From Paratinospora sagittata (Eukaryota; Streptophyta; Magnoliopsida; Ranunculales; Menispermaceae): DNA of 64,000 nt. The stretch is taken from the NCBI GenBank assembly GCA_035771175.1, contig CM069599.1:37883707-37947706 (forward strand), written 5' to 3'. Both the position numbers and the translations under genes were made by a program. The notes below the pieces were generated by a model that was given only the letters and a program-made list of their open reading frames with translations, had not been told where the DNA came from and did not search any database. Positions 37,601 through 49,100 of the stretch are shown here, piece by piece. Position 1 is the stretch's first letter. Each line of letters starts with the position of its first letter.

Positions 37601-38817
37601 ATTTATAAATCCCGTTCTTTCTATTTCTCACGTTCTTGATGCATTTCCATTTTACTGATAAAGAACTATACAAGTTTCTTTTACTTGTGCGTTTGTGTGA
37701 AATACACTAAGCCTATGGTTGCAATATTAGTACATTTATTGACTATATGACCTTGCTTGTTATGGCAATTGAAAGTCCTTATTGCTTATTTTATTGCAGA
37801 ACCTTTGGTGCTTTTCAGTGCTGTGCTGCTTTGACCATTATGCTGTATAAAGATTCAATTGAAACTGGGGATAACCTCTTTTTTTCCCCTTTCCTATCAT
37901 AGCAAAATCTGAAAAACTAAGAGAATTCTCTGTTTTTTATTCATCTGAACCCTTCAAGCTGCTGGGTATGGGAAAGGGGGAGAATGAAAAGGGTGACAAA
38001 AGGTTAGGTTTTGAAAATAATGTAGTTTCTAGAGGGAGCTTTATTTTTTTCTCAATTTATAGTTGCCCCACACAGTTGTCCAAGAATTGTACGCTAGGGG
38101 GAAGGGAAAGCAGGAAGGCTAATCCTACTTGTTTGGTTTATGTCATTGTTAGTTGTTTGTGAATCATTTATAGCTTGGCAAGCTACTGCATATTGGTGAT
38201 TTTTATTTTCAGTTACTTGCATAAACAGTTGGAGCTTGAATACAGCGTATTTTCAATCCTTATTTTGTTGCCCCCAATCAAGAGGAGGCTAATTGTGTGT
38301 TTCCATCTTTTTCTTTGTGATAAAATAGGGGGGTGGTAGTAATCAAATAGTTGTTAAGAGTATTTTTGGCCTTTTTTTGTTAAGAGTATTTTTGGCCTGT
38401 TTATTGGTTTCTTTTTATATGTTAACTCATTTCAAACTTTAGCCACTTTGATTATTTCCATCTTTGATATTGTGCAGAGAGATGATCCAGCATAGGCCCT
38501 ACACACAGAAGGTCGATGTTTATAGCTTTGGGATTGTTCTCTGGGAGCTTCTTACTGGCATGCTTCCATTCCAGAATATGACAGCTGTACAAGCAGCATT
38601 CGCTGTAGTGAACAAGGGTGTCAGGCCAATTATCCCCAATGACTGTCTCCCCGTGCTAAGTGAGATCATGACTCGCTGCTGGGATGCCAATCCTGAGGTG
38701 CGCCCACCGTTCAGCGAGGTGGTCAGGATGCTTGAAAATGCAGAGACTGAGATTCTGACTACTGTGAGGAAGGCTAGATTCAGGTGTTGCATGACCCAGC
38801 CAATGACTACGGACTGA
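31638..38817 (+). CDS. Raf-like Ser/Thr protein kinase, STY13-type
   Basis: Cytosolic dual-specificity-type Ser/Thr kinase of plant Raf-like subgroup C, closest in memory to Arabidopsis STY13 (At2g24360). Two coding exons, 31638-32533 and 38478-38817, give 411 aa. The N-terminal 120 residues are Ser/Asn-rich, with [18 protein letters not shown] before the kinase. The kinase core runs from about 130 to 395: glycine loop [13 protein letters not shown] Lys157, αC Glu179, HRDLKSDN (254-261), DFG (274-276), GTYRWMAPE (292-300), and [15 protein letters not shown]. All catalytic residues are present. The single 5944-bp intron splits the Pro codon of the APE motif in phase 2. The C-terminus [16 protein letters not shown] is conserved in the family. 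The family's role is phosphorylating targets in stress or plastid-precursor pathways; the exact substrate is not evident here. Confidence 0.93.
35521..36241. repeat. four-copy 181-182-bp tandem repeat in kinase intron
   Basis: Units begin with (GAA/TTA)TTCATTTTC at 35521, 35702, 35884 and 36066, periods of 181, 182 and 182 bp. Each contains GTAGGTGGGGGAAA (GTAGGTTGGGGAAA in unit 4), TCATGCCAACACTATTTTAC and GATTCTAGGCTGTTTATTCA. Units 2 and 3 are almost identical and units 1 and 4 differ slightly at the start, so the middle copies look most recent. No coding frame. Confidence 0.92.
36598..36966. repeat. tandem duplication of about 180 bp in kinase intron
   Basis: The block starting GATTCCTTCAGCTGGCATAT at about 36601 is repeated from about 36779. 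Both end in TTATCTATAAGTATCTCAA. The second copy has a short extra segment (GATTGACTGGGATTA) after AAATGTTTCTT, making it about 11 bp longer. It lies about 360 bp downstream of the four-copy repeat and is unrelated to it in sequence. Confidence 0.88.
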
Positions 38818-39617
38818 TTCAGGAGAAGAAGAAGAGAGAAGATATGGGAGAAGTAGATGTAAGGAAAGAAAGAAAATGAAAGAAGTAGAATGTGATGTTA
38901 TCTGGCCGTGTATCTATCGTTAGTGTTTTTCTTCAGATAGGTTAAAAAAAAAAAGTCTACCATGGCTACTGATGTCAAGTTTCTGGTATTTTCTGGGCTT
39001 TGCATGTGGTATCTACTGGTCTCTGGTTTATATATTTTACTGAACTGCTGGTGTTGAAGTTGAATTAATAGTAGAGTATATATGTGTACCTGCATTTCTT
39101 TCACCTTATTTTGCTTAAAGGCAGGTTCTTGTTATCGAATCAACTCGGCTTTGCTTTCCCTATATACTACTGTATTATTGGCAAATGGATAAGTATCCAC
39201 CTCGTCTAGTCCTTGTCTTTTTCTTTTATTTTTTTATTTGAAGTGGAGACTATTGCTATGGATTGTACCAATGCCCTGTTTGCCTTTGAGAGATCCAATG
39301 TGAAGGCTTCCATTCTCTTATGACCGTTGCAGATGATGATGTTCCTCTTAATCGGCATTCTCCATTCTAAAGGAAGCCTAAAGTACAGCAGCTTTTCTTC
39401 GATGTAATCCAATTTTTAAAATATAATATAATTTTTTAGTAAAATATTGAAAGATAAAATTAAAAATAAATATGAAAATTAAGTAGCAATAACATCGAGG
39501 AAAAGATTAATTAATGATGATTAGGGTGTATAATGGAAAAATATTGAATGCTTTAGACAAGAACGATCTATTAATGTTTAAAGATAATAATAGAAACAAG
39601 AAGATTTTAAAACTAAT

Positions 39618-39651
<34 letters not shown>

Positions 39652-39689
39652 CATACAACATAAAAATCAAAGCAAAACCGTTGTAAATA
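38818..39689. other. 3' flank of the kinase gene and spacer
   Basis: The first few hundred bases are the likely 3' untranslated region of the kinase gene. An (AT)n run of about 14 units lies at 39621-39648. Nothing else is recognisable. Confidence 0.4.
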
Positions 39690-40360
39690 TGTTGAATATC
39701 AAAATAGTAAATGCATGTACTATACACATGTATCAAGAAATATAATATTAAGGTGGTATATTTATCCAAATAATGTATGTATTCAAGTGATACATATATC
39801 TAGTGATATACGTATTTATATATATACTATTTGTATAAATACTCTCTCACATAAATTATATAAGAGAGCAATCACATGAATCATGTAAAAAGCCAACCCA
39901 AATGACTTATGTGGGTTAGTAGTATTATTTAAGTATTCTCTACCTATAAATATGAGAGAAAATCATAAAAAAGTTGCAAGAAAATAAAATGAAAAATGAA
40001 ATGAATTACATTCCTTTATCAAATTTGTGATTTATTTAATTTGTATTTGTAATTCTATTAGTTAATTTTATAACACATTATCAACAAAAAAAACTCTGTT
40101 CAATCAAAAAGTTCAATCATAAAAGGCATATTAAAGTAAAATTTTATGAATTTTTATCATGTTCATTTATTTAATATATTTTTAATTACATTATAATTTT
40201 TATTTTTATTTTAATTCCATAGGCTAAAATTATGTAAAAAAATTAACGTTATATTGATATTTTGTTTACGTAACCTGAAGTTATGTAAAAAAATTTATAA
40301 CTTTAAACTATATATTAAAAAATAATTTTATAACAAAGAGCTATATTTTTGAAGTTATGC
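39690..40360 (+). mobile_element. Ty1/copia LTR copy B with truncated internal region
   Basis: The LTR (39690-40075) matches 22534-22892, including the shared phrases ATAAATATG, AAAGTTGCAAGAAAATAAAA and the TTTTATAACA end. About 285 bp of internal sequence homologous to copy A follow, with GAAGTTATG motifs. Similarity stops near 40360, so the element is truncated. Same orientation as copy A. Confidence 0.65.
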
Positions 40361-40862
40361 TATAAGCAACTTGCTGAATTAAAACGAGAATAAAGAAAAC
40401 TTTTCCCAGAGGAAGAACAGAACCCGATGTGAAAAAACCATGATCTCACTCAATGATATAAGATGGATCGGCTCAAGCAGCGTAATGCACTATTCGGAGA
40501 ACCATAATAACCGATGACTAAAAGGTACAAGATGTCTATAAGCATTTTTTCCTATATATGTGCACCGGAAAGTGACCACAGGAATTAGGTTCAAACAAAA
40601 AACCAAGTGCTAGATTCTAAGGCAGACCTGAGTTGAATTGCGTTCAACACACTGAAGTGCATCAATTTTGGTAGCAAAAGCATGGATCAGCCTTGGCAAG
40701 GTTGCATCTCTGTACACAGGGAACAGAACTTATAGCTACAAATCCTTAACTGGTTAGCCTGAAATGGCTTAGAAACTATGAGCTTTCTACGGATGAATCC
40801 CCGTAGATCCTCCATTCCCTTTAGTGCTTGCATTTGCAAAAGAACATGGATGCGGGTGAAAC

Positions 40863-43800
40863 TCAAGCAGTCGTCGAACCTTCAAACTCAACATGATTGA
40901 CAGGAACGGAACTTGTGGCATCAACATTGTGCTCCCTCCGCCATTGCAGACGAGAACCAGAAAATGGCCTCTGGAGGATGACCCTTTTGTAGGACTCAGA
41001 AGACCATGAAGACCTCCAAGACGCCTGAGCAGGAGCTGATGCTCTCGCATGCATTTCTGCTTTCCTCACAACCTATATCAAAGTGAAACATCAAGAAAGA
41101 ATATCCAAAGAAAGCATCCTAGTGCATTTAGTTCCCTGGAAAATATAAAAACATTGACCATAATCCTTAAACTCTTCCAAGCCCTGAATTCATTTATTGA
41201 TGTTAATCTTTAGTTCCAAATATATTTTCTTCCATTAACATGATGCATTGATTTCAGTAACTTCATGCGCTTCTTTCAAAAAAAAAAGAAAAAGAAATAA
41301 ATAAGTAAAACTATTTTCTTTTAATGTTCAACTCTAGGCTGGTTACAGTTAGTAAACTCCATACACACGTGCCAAATAGCTCAAATGTGCAAATGGTAAT
41401 TATTTTGCCTACTCAAAGCAGCTGCAAAACCCTGACAAGTGAAAGTATTGGCATCATGATCAATTATTGCAATTTTGAATCATGAAAAACTGATATGCAA
41501 TATTAAAAATTTTGCTCCTAAATCAAGCAAGGAATGAGTTTTTCCTTATTGCCAAATAAATTCAGACCTTTAGATTTCGGGACAAAAATGAGGCCCCATT
41601 CAGTGCTACAGCCTTGTCAGCAGATTCCTTGCTAGCAAAAGTTATGAATGCAGCCCTGAGAACATAGTGGCAGATAACATCAGCAACAGGCTCGCTCGCA
41701 AACATTAATCAAACAAAGCTTAAAGATTAACATCAATAAATACAAGGACAAAACATTTGTACCCTTTTGGTTGAGCAGTGAAGTGGTCATTTAGTATAAC
41801 AACTTTGACAACCATCCCACACTTGGCAAAATGCTGCGATAAAGCTTCTTTTGTTGCAGCAAAATGCACCTAACAAAATAAAAGAAAGCAGTATGCTTTG
41901 AAATTATTCCATGATTTATAGCTCGAAAGGATTATCAGAAGTTTCATTGATGGCAACACCAATTTTTTATTTTTTATTTTTTAAATAGAATAATAGCAGA
42001 CAAAAAGTAAAGAATAAAAAAAAAAACATCAAAACTCTTGTTCAGATCATTGATAAAAACCACCATGGTTAGTCCCACGTAAGGCTGTAGGTATGCCCCA
42101 TTTCTTTCCTCTTTTCAGTATAATTCTTTCATTCATAAAAAAGCAAAGAAAAGAAAAGAACTCTCTTTTCTAATTGAGGCAATTTAATACAATGCCTAAC
42201 TCAAAGTTCTTAGAATAGGAACTGCATTTTTTCATGAGCACGAGAATAACAATAAGACCAAGGACTGAAGATAATTTTGACCCCATTTAATTGCAAGTCT
42301 TAAAAAATTACAGGCTATAAATCTTGAACTATCAAACATGCCAGTCAAAAAGGATTCATGCAGGTCAGGTCCATAAAAATGATGATATTTTAAGGAGTTA
42401 AGTCTCTCAACCATACTAAAAAAGAAAAAGGGAAGAAGTTTAGTTTCTTTACATTTGTGGTAAATACAGTTCTTGACTCAACATCTTCCTCAGGCTGATT
42501 CAAAGCACCTGCAATATATCACAAATAGAATAAAAAAGAAGCAAAGTCAAATATCTGAAGAGATGCTTCAAAATCCATAAAGTTGTTTATAGATGCTACT
42601 GCCATACCAGAACTTAATGGTAAGAGGGATTTAACATCCATGCTCTGCAACTTTTTCGATCGAAGCATAGACATATCCATTTCAATTTGATGCAACCTTG
42701 CTTTCACATCTAGCATTTGCTACATGAGAAGATATTGAGATAATAGCATAAGTTAACACCAACTGAAAAGCAATGACAAATATATAACACATTTTACCAA
42801 GAAGTACAACATTTCTTACAGCTTCCACAGGGTTGAGATTAGTAGTATCAACAGCTTCCTCATTATTGAGAGTCTCTGTTTCAGAATACAATGTACTTTG
42901 AACTGGATTTTGAGTAGCTGTAGCCTCCCCATTCAACTTTTTCGAAGATATACTGCACTTAGCATATGGAGATCTTTGGGATACTTTAAGCAGGTCTATA
43001 TATTGATCATGACCATCCTTGCAGTCTCTTGATGAAACTGAACTATTAGCAGGACAAGGAACATTCTCCCCAAATGGCCTCTTTCTGTTAGAATTATTTT
43101 CTTCAAGAGGTGAGCATTTTGTCTTGAGACCATGCCCCAGCCTTCTATATTCAATGGTATTGGTTTTTGACCTCATAGAACCATGACCATCATCAGGAAC
43201 AGGAGCTTCTCCAATCAATGTTTCACCAAGTCTATAACCTGGTGCAAAATGCTTCGACCTGTTCCGATCAAGCTCACCATTATCCAATATCTTCTTTTCA
43301 GAAACATCAATACCATGGACCTCAAGCTTCTCACATCTCAACATAGTGTTATCTTCACATGGCTTACCTAACCTATCCCAAACACTCCGTCGTGGTCTGA
43401 TATCCTCTTGAGAAATTCTATCAACAGCTCTTGAAGAATGTTTTGTTCCAGCAGCATTACTCGGGAAAATAGGCCTAGAACTAGATTTTTCTGCATGTTG
43501 GAAAGATTAGCCCTTTTAATGATGGCTTAATTCATGATACTAGTGAGTGTTGTAAAGGCATATATGATACAACAGTCAAAATGCATTAACAGGACTAATA
43601 TGTGGATGAATATCTAATATCATTACTATAAACATTTGTTTCTGCAGATTTCTTATGCCTTTCCTAGAAAAATCACATACCAGTGGCCAGTGGCCACTGA
43701 TTGCAAATGCCTAGGTGCTGATTCTCTGTTTGATGAGCACAGAAGTTGACGAGGCAATTCATTGCAACAACTGTTGACTATCTGTCCTACAATTTGCAGT

Positions 43801-45264
43801 TGCTCCACTTAGATGAGATGCATTTTTACAGAAGAAAAACAAGAAACTAAGGACAGAAGCCTTGTTTAGTAAACCTTCTTGTGTTGATTTAAATATTTTG
43901 TGCTTTGGGCACTACCAGATGAAATATTTGAAGAGCCTTTCCTTCCATAGGATTCATACTTCAAGACTTTATGATTATCCACAACTGATCCAGATCTAGT
44001 GACAACACAATGCTCGTATGATTGTGCTCGGGAGTCCTTGATATTTTTTATATTGAGATCACATATGGAAGTATCAAAGGTTGGAAGCAAATGCTGAAAG
44101 CCTTTAGAGAACTCCATGAAATTTGAGGGCTGCTGGGAAGCAGACTTTAATGGGCAGTACTTTTCATCCTTGGATTGTGAAGACTGAAGAGTAAGAATAA
44201 CTCAAATTTCAATACAATAGATGTAAAAGAAACACACGAGAATTTCCAGTAACTCATATTACCAATGGCTCATCAGCATCTCCCACGGCATAATTTTTCA
44301 GACCCTGCAACCTGTGGTTTCCCTGTTCAGTGTCCATAATTCCATGAGGGCCACTGGAAGTATTGACAACTTTTAGATTTGATGAGCCGTCAAGCAAATG
44401 TGATTGCTTATCAATCATTGGGAGAAGATTCCATAACCTGCAGAAAAAGGAGGATTCAGATCCAATTCAACAGAACTTTGATAATTTCTACTTGAAGATG
44501 ATATAAGGATTTCAAAAAAGACGGAAAAACTTATTTATTACTCAATTATCACGATTCATGCAATCAAAGGAAGAAAGAAGTTCACATTTTTCTTCCCAAT
44601 CCTTAACCCTTTTACCAAAAGGATTTGCCATAAACAATTTGTAACCAACTTGTCATTAGCTAGTGACAGTCATTATAAGCCAATCACTGGCAGCTAAATC
44701 GCATACAAGAAGAATAAATATTATCGCATACAAAAATAAATTATCAAGAGTTGAAAGAGCATAATACCAAGATACAAACTCTCCACTTCTTTCACCAAGA
44801 AATGCCTCCAAATCATCCCTTGCTTGTGTTTGATGCTTACCATTACAAACAAGAACTACAACGTATTCCTACAAGAAGATAAAGAAAACATCAGTACCTA
44901 AACACTTCAATACAAACAGCAGAGTAAACTCAAACTGAAAGTTAAAAAAAGCATAATATTATAGCTTAAAAGCAAATTTCAATAATCAGTAAGATCAATT
45001 TCACGTCGTAAACTTAACACTAAAAATGTGTGTGTATGAAGTGTGAAGCATCAAATCAAAGCATGAAAAAAACAAAGAATGGAAATGTTTTCAGGAAAGC
45101 AATCAATCAATGAGAGAGATAATTACAGAAAGAACGTCGTCAGTGTAGTCGCCAAGAAACTCAATAAGCTTGTCATCCACAGCGGCTTTGAGCCAAACAG
45201 CGAGGGGAGACTTCATATCCATCTTGAAGGACCTAGGGTTTGCAGAGAAGATATCATCTGCCAT
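40863..45264 (-). CDS. Nab2/ZC3H14-like N-terminal domain plus C-terminal RRM protein
   Basis: Probable nuclear RNA-binding protein. Minus-strand exons: 45264-45127, 44868-44768, 44437-44263, 44183-43875, 43802-43681, 43480-42820, 42719-42608, 42508-42453, 41869-41763, 41655-41568, 41072-40863; phases agree and give 692 aa. Residues 20-85 (KAAVDDKLIEFLGDYTDDVL, VVVLVCNGK, DDLEAFLGE, FVSWLWNLL) match the PWI-like N-terminal fold of Nab2/ZC3H14. An RRSVWDRLGKP motif lies near 315. A short coiled-coil-like helix occupies 503-530. The RRM is about 552-625, with TVFTTNVHF as RNP2 and KGAAFITF as RNP1. The C-terminal tail is Arg/Ser-rich. The exon 5 and exon 6 acceptors (GGAG|CAACTG and TCTAG|TTCTAG) were chosen because nearer AG sites break the frame, so they are the least certain joins. 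By family, a role in poly(A)-RNA handling is plausible but inferred. Confidence 0.83.
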
Positions 45265-46134
45265 TGTAGAAGCTCGAGACTCGCAACCGTTCTGTTGCTT
45301 CGTTTTATACCAAAATGAAAGGGAGGGAGGGAGAGCGTAGCGCCAAATGAAAGTAACATTTTATTATTATTATATTAAACATAACTCTATTAATTATATT
45401 TAACAAACACCTTAAGATATATCTAATTTAAATATAAATGCTAACTTCTATATAAAAGAAAAATCCTTAAGGATTTTTTTTTCTTTCTTCTTCTTTGATA
45501 GAGAAAATGTAGATATCTTCTTGGGTAAATAATAAGCTAAAATGGTGAAACATGTAAGAACAGCAAATGCTTGACATGTAGTCAGTCGATATAATGATCC
45601 ACAATTTTAAGATTTTCACTAACAATACAATTACAAATGCTTTAGTAATGTGACAAAAGCATTACCCAGACATTTTAACCTGTAAGAAAATAATAATAAT
45701 AACAATAAATTCACTTCTTATGCCATACTCACAGTAAGTACTCTTGAATCCAAACACAGACCGCCCAATAATACATTGTCAATCTTACTGAAAAAAGGGC
45801 CTTGTTGCATTCTTTATTAATTTGCCTTCCAAGCTGATAAACTTTACAAAAAGGCTTACATCAACCAGCAGCTTCAAATAACTGCTCTACTTACAAAACA
45901 GAAGAGCAAAAAAGGGAATAACGAACAGGCTCAAAAACTACGAAGGAAATGGCAGCAGCCAGCAGGTACGTATAATATACACATAAGTGGTTAAGCCATA
46001 AAACACTCAACAAAACCCATCAGCACCACCACGACATTGACCAATGCATTTTGGAGAAATCTGATCCAACAGTATGGCTTTCAAAGGAGACAGATTCAAG
46101 CCATCCTGCACGAGACGCCCACCACCAAACACCT
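45265..46134. other. spacer between two minus-strand RNA-binding genes
   Basis: Holds the promoter side of the PWI-like/RRM gene and the 3' untranslated region of the YTH gene. No reading frame or repeat of note. Confidence 0.4.
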
Positions 46135-49100
46135 CTAACTGGCCTGCATATTTGACACCACCACCACCACCGTTTTGCTGTTATCTTCTGCTTTAGGTCC
46201 AGTGCCTGCAGTTGAGGCAGAAGAGGCAGCTCCGCTCTTTTCTGCCATCAACTCTTCTTTATTGCTTTCATCCAACTGCATTACTTGCTTAAAGCTCTTA
46301 GAAAACTGCTTTATGTAGTTGCTGGATGATAGAACTGAGTTCTGCTGCTCACCAACTCCAACAACTGGAGCGGCTGCCAAGCTAGCTTGCTGCCTGGCCT
46401 TCCTCTCCTGCATCATCTTCTGCCTCTCCTCATAAAAGTCAAAATCGTCGAGGATCGACAAGTCAGTTTCATAATTCTTGAAAATGTTCAACATTTCTAG
46501 ACCCTGTTCCAATTTCACCTGAGAAAGATGTGAAGTGTGAGATAGCAAATGATAATTGAGGGAGAAACATAAGAACCATGGGGATAGAGTTTACTTATTT
46601 TGAAAGAAGTGGATTTATCTTAAGTTAAAAGAAAAGAAATAGCAACTGCCAATGATTAAAACCAGCTAGATTGAATGAAAGATATTCAGGCTACAGCCTT
46701 AATCAGCTTTCTAAGAAAGATGAAAAGAAAAACTAATCAATGTAGAGGAATGTTCCTCGTGACAAACTGGAAAAGAAATTAAAATGAAAATCATTCAAAA
46801 GCAATGGAACCAAAATAACCAAGAATTTAAGGTTAATATCCAGAGAAAAGGATCTCTCTGCAACAAGGGGCTACTATGAAGCTTCCACATTTCTTTTCTA
46901 GAACAAGAACAAGTTACATTTTCTCTTCTTTTTTCTTCTTCATATCCGTTTATTCAACCAAGCTTTTCTCTGTTTTCTCTTCTCCCATACATGGTAGGTA
47001 GATCATCTGGAAGCCAAACATCAAAGATATGCAAACACTTGAGCTCCAACTACATTTATGTTGCTAACTTGGTGTATGCTTCTCCTCATGACAATAAGTC
47101 CAAATCCAATTCAATCTCATGTGAATAAGTCACCAATGTTTGCTGGTGATAGTCAGAGACTCAGAATCATATAGAGAGAATTCAAAGGCTTATGGGTCTG
47201 AGTTAACCATGGTAATAAAGATTTTCCACTTCCGGAATAAAGCAATAAAAAAAGCATTCTCAAGAAATTTAGCCAAAGCCGTTAGAAAACCTCTCTCTTT
47301 TTGCATAAATAAAGTACCTTAGTGATTTTCCTTCAATTTTATCTTAAAAGTTAATGCAACAAGTAGACAGCCCATAAACAACTTCATTTCAGACTGACTT
47401 TGTAGTGAGGCCACTCACTGATACATTTGAAATCAGTAAGAGATGTGGAACGGTTTTAATGGGGTGACTATCTATATCTGAGTGGAAGAAGCTAAAAATG
47501 GGCTTTACATACATGGATAAATTGAGTATGAAAATCAATGTACATTGGCTATGAGAAACATCAGAACTGCTAAAGCCTCATTTCCCCGAGATGAAATAGA
47601 TGCAAGGAATATTGAGATTTTAATTGATGAGAAATTCAAATCACATTGTCATCACAAGAGAAAGTATCTAAAATTAGCACTTTATTGAGAACATAGAAAT
47701 AGAAAGTAAAATCCTACCTCTTGAGTATCTCTACTGTTGGTCACAGGCTTATTATCATTGTTTTCCAGTATAATGTGTCGAAACTGGCTATTGGGTACAT
47801 CTTTTATGATATGCCACTTGACAGGGAACTGCCCACTCCACTTATCTTGCTGCCAATAATCAACACTCTTGTCAAAATCCACAGGTCCCACCATCTCAGC
47901 CACCCCGCAGAACTGCGCACTAGCATTTACCTGCACGTAATTGCATTAAACAAAATTGAAAGAAAAAGCACCAGCAGTAGTATAACAATTACCTACTGTT
48001 TCCTTTAGATGAAACCGACATGGAGTGCTGGAAGGAAAACCAAAAGGATGAATCTTTTCAAGTAAGCTGTATGTACTATGTAACAAAGAGGGCACAATGG
48101 AGTTGACAAAACTTTACAAGACCTTGTCCCAATTTATACAGAAGAAAGGTTCAAAGATTTCAATGGCAGAGAGATATTATATGAATGGGTGGACCCACCG
48201 TAAGGAGAGAGGCAATAGTTTGCCATCATACTTCCCCATATGAAGTATTGCTACGGCACGCTTACTCTGGCAACAAAAGTATATTACTTATACAAGAATA
48301 GTGTAAAAAATTGTGTGCTTTCTATCTCGTTTTAGTAAATCTCACTTATTTTTGACAGGGATTAAGGAAGATTATGTAGCACTAAGAAGATATACAAAAA
48401 GATGAACAAATGAACAAAGAAAAAACTCCATAAGCTCCTTGCTTCTTTTGTTGTCCTAGACACCTCTTACCAATTATGCTTCCCGTACTATGTTCTAGTA
48501 GCATCAAATGTTATTTTCTTTTCCTCTTCCCAAAATTCTCGACTCGACCCGCTTACATGTTCAGTCAATTCAGTGAAAACAAAATTGAAAACCTAAGAAA
48601 GCATTTCCATCCATCAAAACAAGGGCAGAGGCTAACTTACAGAGAAGAATAGGAAAACAGGACATGTGTCTTGTTTCTCCTTCACTCCATGATAAGCAGA
48701 ATCCAGTTTCCTGTTCCCATTTGGTGTGCTGGCCCAAACACCATATTTAATACTCTTGTGAACATTATCTTCACTGTAAGATTTTATCACAAAGAATTTG
48801 GCATCATCATACTCGGTGACAAAATCTGGTTGATTGCATGGCTCACCATAGGCCTTAGTGCTTGTCTTGTTAGCATCAATGGATGAACCATGTTCAATGG
48901 CAGCCGGCGGCCTTGGCTTTGAGGCCCTTGGCCCTCGATTCTGCTCACTGAGGATATCAATGGTACCATTACAGCTGCATAAAGCACCACTTTCCCTACC
49001 TCGTCTTCTGGCCTTATCAATTGTGAGCCAGCGGTCATTTGCTGCAAAACTGGCAAAGGATGCACTTCCAAAACTGGAACTTTGAGGGATCCCATTCTGT

